Source: Paenibacillus graminis (GTDB lineage Bacteria > Bacillota > Bacilli > Paenibacillales > Paenibacillaceae). From it: a stretch of 64,000 nucleotides of DNA. Numbering within the stretch: position 1 is the stretch's first letter; the number at the start of each line of letters is the position of its first letter. The notes beneath the pieces were generated by a model that made no database searches, had not been told where the DNA came from, and saw nothing but the letters and a program-made list of their open reading frames with translations. Of the stretch, positions 1 through 8,536 are shown in pieces. The position numbers were made by a program, and so were the translations under genes. The stretch lies in NCBI RefSeq assembly GCF_000758705.1, contig NZ_CP009287.1, positions 6,758,001 to 6,822,000 of the forward strand. Reading direction: 5' to 3'.

Positions 1-18
1 TTACAAAAGGGGAGCATC

Positions 19-2385
19 ATGAAGCTGCGCAAAAAAATGATCATCTTCACCTGTGTTGTTGCCCTGGTTACCTTGGGGATTAACTACCTGCTTCTGCACC
101 TCATCATGCTGAACCGTTTTGAGAAGCTGGATGAAGCCGCGCTGAAACACAGTCTGGACGACGCGCTCACTTCCTATCAGGAGGAACTGCTGGATATGAG
201 GACCGGAATGCTGAACTATTCGCTCCGGGATGAAACCTACCGCTTCGTAGAGGGACGACGCTCAGCAGATAGCCCCCTTGCTGCAGATGATGGTTTTATC
301 CGCAGCACCTTCAATAGTGCAACCTTTGAGGTCAATCACCTGGATATGATGGCCCTGCTGGACAAATCGGGGCAGCCTCTATATGGCGGAACATATGATA
401 CTGCCCGCAAGAGCATTTCCCCGCTGACACCGGAGCTGCATACACTGTTCAAGCTGATGAACAGCAGGCTGCCAGCCTTGGCAAGTGCAAGTGACAGCCA
501 AACCGGGATCGTGCTTCTCGATCAGGGTCCGATGCTGATAACGCTTACGCCTATTGTCGACAGCAGCACAGGCAAGCCGGTGATCGGCACTGCCGTTGCC
601 GGAAGAATGCTTCAGCAGGAGGAAGCCACCCCTGTCAGAGAGGACGGGCCCACCAGTATCCAAATAACCAGAGCCACCTCAGAAATGCTGGCACAGAGCG
701 GCGGAAAGGATCGCTGGATGAGTCCGGCCTCCGGCAGCATGCTGTCGGTTCACACCGTTGTGAACGACCTGTTCGGCAATCCAGGCGTCGTCTTTACCGT
801 GAAGCAGCCTCGTCAGATCTATGAGAACGGGCAGGAATCCGTCTACAGCTTCCGGCTTGCCTTCTTCATTGTAACCATACTGAGCTGCATAGGGAGCATG
901 CTCTTCGTGAACCGCTCTATCCTGGGAAGAATGACTTCATTAATCAAAAATATCAGGGATATTGGCAGCAGCAAGGATTTATCTATCCGCATCATCAGTA
1001 CTGGGAGGGATGAGTTCAGTGATGTGGAGCATGAATTCAACCGGATGATCGATTCCCTGCAGCAGGCCCAGGAGGAGCTTCAGCAGCAATCCATGCTTGA
1101 TCCGCTGACTCACCTGCCTAACCGCCCGCTCTTCTTCGCAAAGCTTAATACAGCGATTGGCGCAGCGAAGGGCAGCAACCGGCAGATTGCCCTTGTCTTC
1201 ATCGATCTGGATCACTTCAAGACCGTCAATGATACGCTGGGCCATGATTTTGGGGATGCCATGCTCCAAGAAACCGCCTTCCGGCTCGAACAGGTCGTCG
1301 GGACACATGATGTAGTGTCACGCCTTGGCGGCGACGAATTCACCATCCTGCTCTCCGACATCCCCGATCCGGCCGCTATTTCGGCACAGCTGTCAAGCAT
1401 TCAGGACGCTCTCTCCATGCCGCATCAAATTCAGGGGCATCTCTTCTATTGCACAGCCAGCATAGGCATCAGCATTTATCCCCAGAACGGGGATGACGCC
1501 GACTATCTCGTCAAACAAGCCGATCTGGCGATGCTCCATGTCAAAGAGACGGGACGTAACAATATATTTCAGTATTCCGAGGACCTGGAAGAGAGCATCC
1601 GGCGCAAAAAGGTGTTGGCGCAGCAGCTGCTCTCTGCCGCAGCCAATGATGAGTTTGAAGTGCATTACCAGCCAATTCTGAATGCTGCGCGGCTGCAGGT
1701 ACATAAGGTGGAGGCGCTTCTTCGCTGGACCAGCCCTTCCTACGGGCCTGTGTCTCCGGCAGAGTTCATTCCGCTCGCGGAGACCAGCGGCTCCATTGTA
1801 AGTATCGGGGGCTGGGTGCTGCGGCAAGTCTGCGCTGATATGCGGAGGTTTCGGGAGAACGGCCTGTTTCTCACCGCCGCAGTCAATATTTCCGCGCTGC
1901 AGCTGATGCAGCCTGGTCTTCTGGAGCTACTACTCGGGCTGCTGCACGAATATGAGCTGCCGCCCTCCAGCCTGGAGCTTGAAATTACGGAGAGCGTGCT
2001 GGTTTCCGGCGACAGCATATTGGAGTCGCTGCAGCAGCTTAGAGCACACGGATTTCACATTTCGCTGGACGACTTTGGCACCGGATTTTCTTCTTTGAGC
2101 TATTTGCGGCGGTTCCCTGTCGATGTGATCAAAATCGACCGCTCCTTTGTCTCTGAAATGACTCCTCAACCGCAGGGTGATGTGCTGGTCAAAGCCATTA
2201 TCGAGCTAAGCCACAATCTCGGGCTGAGTGTGGTGTCCGAGGGGATCGAGCTGCAGGAGCAGTTCGATATGCTGCGCAGCCTGGGCAGCGACGAGCTGCA
2301 GGGATTCTATATCAGCAAACCGGTCAAAGCCGGAGAAATCCAGTCCTTTTTGTCGCAGAAAAAATTGTTTTTTGGCGAAAAATGA
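19..2385 (+). CDS. Membrane GGDEF/EAL bifunctional c-di-GMP enzyme (CHASE4-like sensor, HAMP)
   Basis: A 788-residue cyclic di-GMP turnover protein. A membrane segment near residues 8-30, an extracytoplasmic sensor of about 240 residues (CHASE4-like by layout) and a second membrane segment near 277-297 precede a HAMP linker. The GGDEF cyclase domain keeps GGDEF at 437-441. The EAL phosphodiesterase domain keeps E565-A566-L567, LEITES, the LDDFGTG loop and the VVSEGIE segment, so both domains look catalytically competent. The RxxD product-inhibition site ahead of GGDEF is missing (GTHD at that place). The ATG at 19 follows AAGGGGAG with good spacing. It probably binds a ligand outside and switches between making and degrading c-di-GMP; the net activity cannot be read from sequence. 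Confidence 0.93.
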   Translation: MKLRKKMIIFTCVVALVTLGINYLLLHLIMLNRFEKLDEAALKHSLDDALTSYQEELLDMRTGMLNYSLRDETYRFVEGRRSADSPLAADDGFIRSTFNSATFEVNHLDMMALLDKSGQPLYGGTYDTARKSISPLTPELHTLFKLMNSRLPALASASDSQTGIVLLDQGPMLITLTPIVDSSTGKPVIGTAVAGRMLQQEEATPVREDGPTSIQITRATSEMLAQSGGKDRWMSPASGSMLSVHTVVNDLFGNPGVVFTVKQPRQIYENGQESVYSFRLAFFIVTILSCIGSMLFVNRSILGRMTSLIKNIRDIGSSKDLSIRIISTGRDEFSDVEHEFNRMIDSLQQAQEELQQQSMLDPLTHLPNRPLFFAKLNTAIGAAKGSNRQIALVFIDLDHFKTVNDTLGHDFGDAMLQETAFRLEQVVGTHDVVSRLGGDEFTILLSDIPDPAAISAQLSSIQDALSMPHQIQGHLFYCTASIGISIYPQNGDDADYLVKQADLAMLHVKETGRNNIFQYSEDLEESIRRKKVLAQQLLSAAANDEFEVHYQPILNAARLQVHKVEALLRWTSPSYGPVSPAEFIPLAETSGSIVSIGGWVLRQVCADMRRFRENGLFLTAAVNISALQLMQPGLLELLLGLLHEYELPPSSLELEITESVLVSGDSILESLQQLRAHGFHISLDDFGTGFSSLSYLRRFPVDVIKIDRSFVSEMTPQPQGDVLVKAIIELSHNLGLSVVSEGIELQEQFDMLRSLGSDELQGFYISKPVKAGEIQSFLSQKKLFFGEK

Positions 2386-2435
2386 ACGGTTCCTTTATAG
2401 GCAAGGTTGGGGCGATATGATATGATAGGCAAGCT

Positions 2436-2466
2436 GATAACAGCACCCGCTCCGGGTGCTGTTATC
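2436..2466. terminator. Perfect 14-bp inverted repeat between GGDEF/EAL gene and satP
   Basis: Arms GATAACAGCACCCG (2436-2449) and its exact complement (2453-2466) enclose a 3-nt loop. No T-run follows on either strand, so it is an atypical terminator of the first gene. Alternatively it is a structured leader or operator for the transporter, whose ribosome binding site begins 24 nt later. Confidence 0.5.
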
Positions 2467-2505
2467 CTATGCGTACACTTATGAAAATTGGAGGCATTTA
2501 TTGTT

Positions 2506-3129
2506 ATGTCAGCGCAATCGCCAAACACCCAATCCGTCAAAATCGTCACCGCCGACCCTAGCGCCATCGGCTTGTTCGGATTGGCTATCGTCACCCTGGT
2601 CGCTTCTTCACAAAAGCTTGAAATTACAACAGGTCTCAGCTACTGCATTCCTTGGGCTATTTTTCTCGGTGCCTTTGCCCAACTGTTCGCATCCATTCAG
2701 GATGCCAAACACAACAATACCTTCGGAATGACCGCCTTTGGCGCTTACGCGTTCTTCTGGTTCGGCATGGCGGCAAGCTGGCTGATCAAGCTCGGGGTAT
2801 TCGGAACGGTTTTGGCGGAAGGCGTAGACCCCAAACAGCTAGGATTTGTTTTTTTGGGATATCTGGTCTTCACTCTCTTCATGACCCTCGGCGCTGTAGA
2901 AGCCAACCGGGTGCTGCTTGTCATCTTTGTGTTAATTGACTTCCTGTTCCTCGGACTTACAATGGATTCCTTTGGGGTTGCTGCTGAGTTTTTCCATAAG
3001 CTGGCTGCCTGCTCAGAATTGGCCATTGGCATCGTTTCTCTTTACGGCTGTGGCGCGTCAGTGCTCAACGCTCATTTTGGACGCCAATTCCTTCCGGTTG
3101 GAGCTCCGCTCGGGGTCTTCAAAAAATAA
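2506..3129 (+). CDS. satP: Acetate uptake transporter, GPR1/FUN34/YaaH (SatP) family
   Basis: A 207-residue polytopic membrane protein with about six hydrophobic segments and the family's typical length. Recognisable features are the N-terminal ADPSAIGLFGLAIVT stretch (the NPAPLGL-type family motif in variant form) and the GMTAFGAYAFFW segment. Family members move acetate or succinate with protons. The ATG at 2506 is preferred because GGAGG lies at 2490-2494; a TTG at 2488 overlaps that site. It is a single gene flanked by a hairpin upstream and a strong terminator downstream. Substrate is inferred from family only. Confidence 0.85.
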   Translation: MSAQSPNTQSVKIVTADPSAIGLFGLAIVTLVASSQKLEITTGLSYCIPWAIFLGAFAQLFASIQDAKHNNTFGMTAFGAYAFFWFGMAASWLIKLGVFGTVLAEGVDPKQLGFVFLGYLVFTLFMTLGAVEANRVLLVIFVLIDFLFLGLTMDSFGVAAEFFHKLAACSELAIGIVSLYGCGASVLNAHFGRQFLPVGAPLGVFKK

Positions 3130-3140
3130 GATTTAACTGC

Positions 3141-3195
3141 AACGGATAAATACATGCCGCCTTCAGGCGGGATGTGTTTATCCGTTTTAATTTTG
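3141..3195 (+). terminator. Rho-independent terminator after satP
   Basis: Long stem AACGGATAAA ... TTTATCCGTT with inner CCGCC/GGCGG pairing, followed by TTTTAATTTT on the + strand, 12 nt after the satP stop. Confidence 0.85.
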
Positions 3196-3351
3196 CAGGA
3201 CCACTGTAAGCTTTTCCCTTGCACAAAGACGATAAAGGTGACATGCTATAGAGACATCTACGACAATTATCGACATTTTCCTGTGATGCGGGAACCGCTT
3301 CTATCGAATGGCAAGAATAATGTTGAATTTTTTTGATATCGGAGGCACTCC

Positions 3352-5496
3352 ATGGCTTTCATTAATAAAAAGCCTTTAACGATCATCCTCGGCTTTGTAG
3401 TCGTTCTTCAGCTCTCTCTATTCTACTATTACTCTTTATCAGTAGACCGTGAATACCGGGCTGAAAAAGCCGACTTGTCCTCAAAAGCAGTCATGCTAAC
3501 ATCAAACATTGAAGAGAGAGTCTCGATTGTCAAAGGCGTCAGTTCCTTTATACAAACGGTCGGCTTTGATGCTGATCCAAACCTGATTAATGAGTATCTG
3601 CACACCGCATACACCAACAATTCAAGCAACGTTATGAATATCATGATCGCTCCGGACGGCCTCATCCGTTACTTATATCCTCTCTCAGGCAATACAGCGA
3701 TACTGGGCAAAAGCCTGCTGCTGGATTCAGCACTATCCTCACCCGGCATGGTCCAGGAAACCATCCGTTCCGGCGGCGTTACAATAGACGGGCCCCGGAC
3801 TCTCGCCCAGGGTGAATACGGCATGGTGATCAGACAAGCCATCTACCATAACAAATCTTTTACAGGCATAGTTTCCGTAACACTGAAGATTGAGAATATT
3901 GTGGACCAGCTTTTGCTGAAGGACACCCAAATATTCGTAACCACAGACGACCATACCTTTCTATTCGGCAGCCCTGTGAGCAAAGAAGACAAGCGGCTAA
4001 TGGTTCCGGTCACCGTCTACAATCAGCACTGGCTGATGGGCATCCCCACGCCTTCGCATAAGAAATGGGAAGTGCTGCGCAGCGTTCTATGGATCGATAT
4101 TGCCATCCTGCTTATCATTGCGTTCATTCTCTACATCTTCTGGCATCAGAGCCGCTTCAACCGTGAACTGGAACGGGTGGTCAGCATCCGCACACGTGAT
4201 CTCCGCGTGTCCAAGCGTCTGTATGAAAAGCTCGCGCATTATGACAGCCTGACAGAAATACCTAACCGGCTGTACTTTATGGACGAGTTCGAACGCCTTC
4301 TGCAATCGGCAGAGCCGACCCAGACCTACACACTGTTCTTTTTCGATCTCAACCGTTTCAAGGAAATCAATGATACACTGGGACACTCCATCGGCGACCA
4401 GGTCATCAAGACACTTGCCAACCGGCTGAAAAATGGAAAAGTGCCCTTCAAGCTGTTCGCGCGCACCGGCGGCGATGAGTTCGTGATGGTATTCTCCGAC
4501 CTGCCCCGGGAGCATATTCCCATTATCGCAGGAGACATCAGCGGGCTGATCTCAGACACGCTGCTGATTTCCGGCGCGCACCTGAGCTTATCGACCAGTA
4601 TTGGCGTCTCGCTGTATCCCGAGCACTCGCTGAACAAGGATGATCTGCTGAAGTTCGCGGACATGTCGATGTATCAGGCCAAAAGCCAGGAGGAGGCCAA
4701 TTACTTTATCTTTGACTGGGAGCTGCGCGAGAAGCTGGAACAGAAAACGATGATCGCCAAATATCTGCATTCCGCACTGGAGCGCGAAGAATTTGTGCTG
4801 CACTACCAGCCGCAGATCAACGCCGTTACGGGTAAAATGATTGGCATGGAGGCGCTTGTCCGCTGGAACCACCCTGAAAAAGGCCTGATCGGGCCAGGCA
4901 CCTTCATTACCGCCGTGGAGGAGGCCGGGCTGATGATTCAGCTTACGGACTGGGTGCTCCGTGAGGTCTGCCGCCAGCTCTGTGAATGGAGAACGATGGG
5001 CCTGCCGCTGCATCGGACCTCGATCAATATCTCCAACAGCTGGTTCTATAACCGCAACCTGATCGAGAACCTGCTTGCGGTGCTGGACCAATATGGACTG
5101 GAGACCAGTATGCTGGAGTTCGAAATTACGGAGAGCACCGCCCTGCTGGAAGAGCATTATCCGCTGCTGCAGCAGATGCGCGACCATGGCATCGTCGTCT
5201 CCATCGACGACTTCGGCACCAAGTATTCTTCACTGAACTACCTGAAGCATTTTCCCGTCAACAAAATCAAAATCGACCGCACCTTCATCACCGGCATCGG
5301 CGTCAGCTCCATTGATGAGACAATTATTAAGTCCATCGTCTATGTTGCCTCGCAGCTCGGGTATGAGCTGATTGCCGAAGGCGTGGAAACCCAGGAACAG
5401 CTTGAATTCCTGATTAAGCATAACTGTCCGCATATTCAGGGCTTCTTCTTCTTCCCGCCGCTGCCGGCCGAAGACATTCATAAGGTGGCCTCCTAA
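3352..5496 (+). CDS. Membrane GGDEF/EAL bifunctional c-di-GMP enzyme (CHASE-like sensor)
   Basis: A 714-residue protein with one membrane segment near 8-28, a CHASE-like extracellular domain to about residue 240, a second membrane segment near 245-265, a short coiled linker, then GGDEF and EAL domains. The cyclase motif is intact (G373-G374-D375-E376-F377), as is EAL (E500-A501-L502) with FEITEST and SIDDFGT. No RxxD inhibition site precedes GGDEF. The ATG at 3352 has GGAGG eight bases upstream. It lies in the same direction as the first GGDEF/EAL gene, but the satP terminator separates them. The different sensor domains suggest two signals entering the same second-messenger pool. Confidence 0.93.
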   Translation: MAFINKKPLTIILGFVVVLQLSLFYYYSLSVDREYRAEKADLSSKAVMLTSNIEERVSIVKGVSSFIQTVGFDADPNLINEYLHTAYTNNSSNVMNIMIAPDGLIRYLYPLSGNTAILGKSLLLDSALSSPGMVQETIRSGGVTIDGPRTLAQGEYGMVIRQAIYHNKSFTGIVSVTLKIENIVDQLLLKDTQIFVTTDDHTFLFGSPVSKEDKRLMVPVTVYNQHWLMGIPTPSHKKWEVLRSVLWIDIAILLIIAFILYIFWHQSRFNRELERVVSIRTRDLRVSKRLYEKLAHYDSLTEIPNRLYFMDEFERLLQSAEPTQTYTLFFFDLNRFKEINDTLGHSIGDQVIKTLANRLKNGKVPFKLFARTGGDEFVMVFSDLPREHIPIIAGDISGLISDTLLISGAHLSLSTSIGVSLYPEHSLNKDDLLKFADMSMYQAKSQEEANYFIFDWELREKLEQKTMIAKYLHSALEREEFVLHYQPQINAVTGKMIGMEALVRWNHPEKGLIGPGTFITAVEEAGLMIQLTDWVLREVCRQLCEWRTMGLPLHRTSINISNSWFYNRNLIENLLAVLDQYGLETSMLEFEITESTALLEEHYPLLQQMRDHGIVVSIDDFGTKYSSLNYLKHFPVNKIKIDRTFITGIGVSSIDETIIKSIVYVASQLGYELIAEGVETQEQLEFLIKHNCPHIQGFFFFPPLPAEDIHKVAS

Positions 5497-5567
5497 AGAA
5501 TTATGACCCCCAAGTTCTGTGGCTTGGTAAAACCCCTCCGGGCCAGTATAATAAAAAGCAACAACTG

Positions 5568-5590
5568 TGCCGTCCCTATCGGGGACGGCA
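5568..5590. other. Hairpin in leader of the small membrane protein gene
   Basis: TGCCGTCCC (5568-5576) pairs perfectly with GGGACGGCA (5582-5590) around a 5-nt loop, about 20 nt ahead of the next gene's ribosome binding site. No T-run follows, so it is not a standard terminator; it may be a weak terminator of the preceding gene or a leader structure. Confidence 0.4.
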
Positions 5591-5627
5591 GCAGCTTGGA
5601 AGTTAAGCCGAAAGGATTCTGAGAATA

Positions 5628-5951
5628 ATGAATACGCTATCAACACCGGAATGGATTGTAACCATTGTCTTCGCGCTGATCCTTGCCATCATCGCCTATC
5701 GCGTGATCCGCGGTATGCCGAACATGGCTGGAAATATTACAGCTTTCCGTAAAAGAACCTTAGTCTGGACGCAGGTCGCGCTTGTGCTTGCAGTTCTCCA
5801 GCTCAATTTCAAAGCAGGAGACTGGCGTTTTGGCATCATCCTTGGCCTGATTGTACTGTTCACGGGCAGTGTGTGGCTGGCCGCCCGCTATTATGACCTG
5901 CGACGTCCTGAAGCCGCAGACCCGGCAGAGCAGGAAACAGGCAAAGAATAG
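5628..5951 (+). CDS. Small membrane protein of unknown function
   Basis: A 107-residue protein I do not recognise. It has three hydrophobic stretches: residues about 8-26 (IVTIVFALILAIIAYRVI), 46-60 (VALVLAVLQL) and 68-90 (FGIILGLIVLFTGSVWLAA). A charged C-terminal tail is rich in Glu and Ala. AAAGGA at 5611-5616 supports the ATG at 5628. It stands alone between a c-di-GMP gene and a convergent VOC gene. No catalytic motif is visible. Confidence 0.65.
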   Translation: MNTLSTPEWIVTIVFALILAIIAYRVIRGMPNMAGNITAFRKRTLVWTQVALVLAVLQLNFKAGDWRFGIILGLIVLFTGSVWLAARYYDLRRPEAADPAEQETGKE

Positions 5952-6122
5952 CCTTTTCCTTATATTTTTGGCTAACGAAGCCCCACCGAGTTAAGCAGCT
6001 TGCTGCCGGCCGCGATGCGGTTAGCCGGTGCGGATGTATCCTGGAAATTACTTCCTCGTTCCTTGTTTCCGGGAGCGAGGGTCGTCCGGATCCGGAGCGT
6101 AAAAATGCAGTGTTTATATCAC

Positions 6123-6575
6123 TTATTGATTATTAAGTTGTTCCGCCAAACCGATTAGAAGTCCTTCATTTCCACGAATGTAGCAGAGCCGATACGAGTC
6201 CTCGTACTGAACCACTTCCCCAACGAGCTGAGCCCCATACTTAGTGAGTCTGGACACCATTTCGTCAATGTCTTCAACGGTGAACATGACGCGTAGATAA
6301 CCGAGGGCATTTACAGGAGCAGTTCGGTGATCTGATATAGTAGGTGGATTGATAAATCGCGAAAGTTCAAGCCGGCTGTGGCCATCTGGGGTAACCATCA
6401 TAGCAATCTCTACACACTGTGAACCCAGCCCGGTTACGCGGCCAGCCCATTCACCTTCGACAGTTGCTCGCCCTTCAAGCTTCAAGCCAATCTCCTCGAA
6501 GAAAGAGATTGCGTCATCAAGGGATTCTACAACGATGCTGATATTGTCCATTCTAAGTAATTTGTTTTTTGCCAT
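6123..6575 (-). CDS. VOC-superfamily protein (glyoxalase/bleomycin resistance-like)
   Basis: A 150-residue single-chain vicinal oxygen chelate protein with two beta-alpha-beta-beta-beta modules. It starts with the typical KLLRMDNISIVVESLDDAI segment and ends with GNEGLLIGLAEQL, where such proteins place a metal or substrate residue. AAGGAGAT sits 6 bases before the ATG at 6575. Members range from lyases to binding proteins, so the reaction is undetermined. It is transcribed away from the AraC gene. Confidence 0.8.
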   Translation of the reverse strand: MAKNKLLRMDNISIVVESLDDAISFFEEIGLKLEGRATVEGEWAGRVTGLGSQCVEIAMMVTPDGHSRLELSRFINPPTISDHRTAPVNALGYLRVMFTVEDIDEMVSRLTKYGAQLVGEVVQYEDSYRLCYIRGNEGLLIGLAEQLNNQ

Positions 6576-6676
6576 AATTTCATCTCCTTATGTGTACAAA
6601 TTTATTACCTGATCATCGTCATATTCATTCTATAACAGTTCATAATAAACAAGGTTAATATAGCCATATTTTTAAT

Positions 6677-6701
6677 AAGCTCCCCCTGTGGGGGCTTTTT
6701 T
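6677..6701 (+). terminator. Terminator-like hairpin just upstream of the AraC-type gene
   Basis: CCCCC (6682-6686) and GGGGG (6690-6694) around TGT, extended by AAG/CTT, followed by six T on the + strand. It lies in the intergenic space between two divergent genes and ends 22 nt before the ribosome binding site of the + strand gene, so no upstream + gene explains it. A leader attenuator is possible. Confidence 0.6.
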
Positions 6702-6735
6702 GATACTATAAAAGAAATCTGCAAGGAGGGATTCT

Positions 6736-7617
6736 GTGAACAACCCAAGCAGCTACGGAGTCTATGGCTTCCGTTTCAGCGAGCCGGACCACCTGCCGCT
6801 CTGCAACCTTTTCGCGGCCGGACATGACGTTGTGACGGATGCTTCCTACCACTGGAATGGCATGGAGCGTACAGATGGGCCTCTGCTGCTGTTTCAGTAC
6901 ACAGCAGAAGGCAGCGGAATATTTGAAACGGAGCAAGAGACGTTCCGTATCGGCTCCGGGCGGGCATTTCTGGCTGAGATCCCCGGCAGCCACCGCTATT
7001 ATCATCCCGGCGATTCGGTGCCGTGGGAATTTTATTTCCTGCTCTTCAGGCCGCAGCCGCTGCTTCCTCTGTGGGAGGACATTAAATCCAAGCTTGGAGC
7101 CGCTCCAGCCATTGTCCCCGGCAGCAGACCGATCCGTATTCTCCGTGATATTGTCCATGAAGCATATTCGGGCAGAATTTCCGATCCCTACATTGCCTCC
7201 TCCCTGCTGCACCAGTTCATGATGGAACTGGGCAGGCTCTCCTCCAGCGGACCGCGGGACGCGGCGGAATGGCCAACGGCAGTAAGGGAATCCGTCCAAT
7301 TCATCGAAGAGCGGTACAGTTCCATGATCGGCCAGGAGCAGCTTGCCGAGCAAATGGGACTCTCCAAATTCCACCTGCTGCGCACCTTCAGCAAATACGT
7401 CGGCCTAACCCCAAATGAATATCTGAACCGGACCCGAATTGAACGTGCTATAGAACTCCTGACTACCACTGACTTGAGTATCGAAGCCATTGCATCCCGG
7501 GTCGGGTATTCGAGCGGCAGCTATTTTATTAAGGTTTTCCAAAAACTGACAGGACAAACTCCCGGCTCTTTCCGCTCCGGCAGCGGCAGTTTGAATTACA
7601 GCCGGCTTTTTTTCTGA
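6736..7617 (+). CDS. AraC-family transcriptional regulator
   Basis: A 293-residue regulator. The N-terminal part (about 1-170) is a cupin-like AraC ligand-binding domain (LFQYTAEGSGIFE, FLAEIPGSHRYYHPG). The C-terminal part (about 190-285) carries the two helix-turn-helix motifs, including LAEQMGLSKFHLLRTFSKY and IEAIASRVGYSSGSYFIKVF. Such proteins usually sense a sugar and activate nearby genes, but no sugar operon is adjacent. GTG at 6736 is chosen because AAGGAGG lies seven bases before it. A terminator-like hairpin stands immediately upstream. Confidence 0.9.
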   Translation: MNNPSSYGVYGFRFSEPDHLPLCNLFAAGHDVVTDASYHWNGMERTDGPLLLFQYTAEGSGIFETEQETFRIGSGRAFLAEIPGSHRYYHPGDSVPWEFYFLLFRPQPLLPLWEDIKSKLGAAPAIVPGSRPIRILRDIVHEAYSGRISDPYIASSLLHQFMMELGRLSSSGPRDAAEWPTAVRESVQFIEERYSSMIGQEQLAEQMGLSKFHLLRTFSKYVGLTPNEYLNRTRIERAIELLTTTDLSIEAIASRVGYSSGSYFIKVFQKLTGQTPGSFRSGSGSLNYSRLFF

Positions 7618-7689
7618 ACATATCCCCGGAAAGGCTGGTATGCAGGCGAGGGAGGCTAACCCTATTACGGGCTCTCCCGGTATTCCTGC

Positions 7690-7790
7690 AGTGGAAGATT
7701 CTGTGCAACAGAAATCGTAGCTATCGCCCAAATGGAGCAGAAAATCGAAAATCTGCTGCACAAAAACATTAGAATTGCCAAACTGGCGTG
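7690..7790. repeat. Intergenic repeat-family copy
   Basis: This gene-free stretch contains TGCAACAGAA and a block TGGAGC-N10-AAATCTGCTGCACAA. The same blocks recur at 45293-45395 in the other large intergenic region (TGGAGC-N11-AAATCTGCTGCACAA). An open frame of 45 codons (7732-7869) crosses it, but it has no ribosome binding site, so I treat the segment as a dispersed intergenic repeat rather than a gene. Confidence 0.5.
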
Positions 7791-7874
7791 CGGACATCCT
7801 GTGACCGGAAGCATACTTCTTCTCTCCATAACCATACTAATGACATTCTGGGTATCAATGGAGGGATAAGTAGG

Positions 7875-8351
7875 ATGGGTAAACGAATGAATCTGCTGAT
7901 GTTCAGCGGGGAGTATGACAAGGCGATGGCGGCGCTGATTCTGGCCAATACCGCCCGGGATATTGACGTAGAGGTCACCATGTTCTTCTCGTTCTGGGGA
8001 TTATTTCTTGTCCGTGATCCGGACAAAATGACGCTGGAGGACAAAACGATCTATGAAAAGCTGATGGATGTCATTACGCCGAAAGGACCGGAGCAGCTGC
8101 CGCTCTCGCGGATGAATTTCAGCGGTCTCGGGAAGCTGATGCTGGAGGAAATGATCGAAGATCAGGGAGCGCCGAAGCTGATCCATTTTTTGAAGGGGGC
8201 CCGCAAAAAGAACATCAAGTTCTACGCCTGCAAGCTCTCCGTTGACATCATGGGCTTCAAGCCGGAGGAACTCCTGCCCGAGGTTGAAATTATTGACGCT
8301 GCCGCCTATCTGAAGGACGCACTGGAAAGCGATATGCAGCTGTTCATCTAG
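7875..8351 (+). CDS. DsrE/DsrF-like family protein
   Basis: A 158-residue protein of the DsrE2-like group. Family marks are MNLLMFSGEYDKAMAALILAN at the start, DVEVTMFFSFWGLFL in the middle and KNIKFYACKLSVDIMGF near residue 120, with a conserved Cys (YAC) that in related proteins carries sulfane sulfur or a thiol. Members take part in sulfur relay, but function here is unproved. ATG at 7875 has GGAGGG at 7860-7865. The next gene encodes a class V PLP enzyme of cysteine desulfurase type, which fits a sulfur-handling pair. Confidence 0.8.
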   Translation: MGKRMNLLMFSGEYDKAMAALILANTARDIDVEVTMFFSFWGLFLVRDPDKMTLEDKTIYEKLMDVITPKGPEQLPLSRMNFSGLGKLMLEEMIEDQGAPKLIHFLKGARKKNIKFYACKLSVDIMGFKPEELLPEVEIIDAAAYLKDALESDMQLFI

Positions 8352-8536
8352 CCCGCTTGCCGATGACTGCTTCTGGGCTTTAACCTATTTCCTCCGGCGG
8401 GCATATACTGGGGCCATAAGAAGAAACGGCTTAGCCATCCATTAAAGGACGGTATCTGTTTCGGCAAAAATATACGGATGACTTGAACCCATTCATCCTT
8501 ATATTTTAAAGTAATCACTGGCTGGAGGGATTGTCC

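Noticed and set aside
7732..7869. 45-codon ORF with a hydrophobic C-terminal stretch before the DsrE-like gene
   Set aside because: No ribosome binding site, and its sequence matches the intergenic repeat family also seen near 45300.
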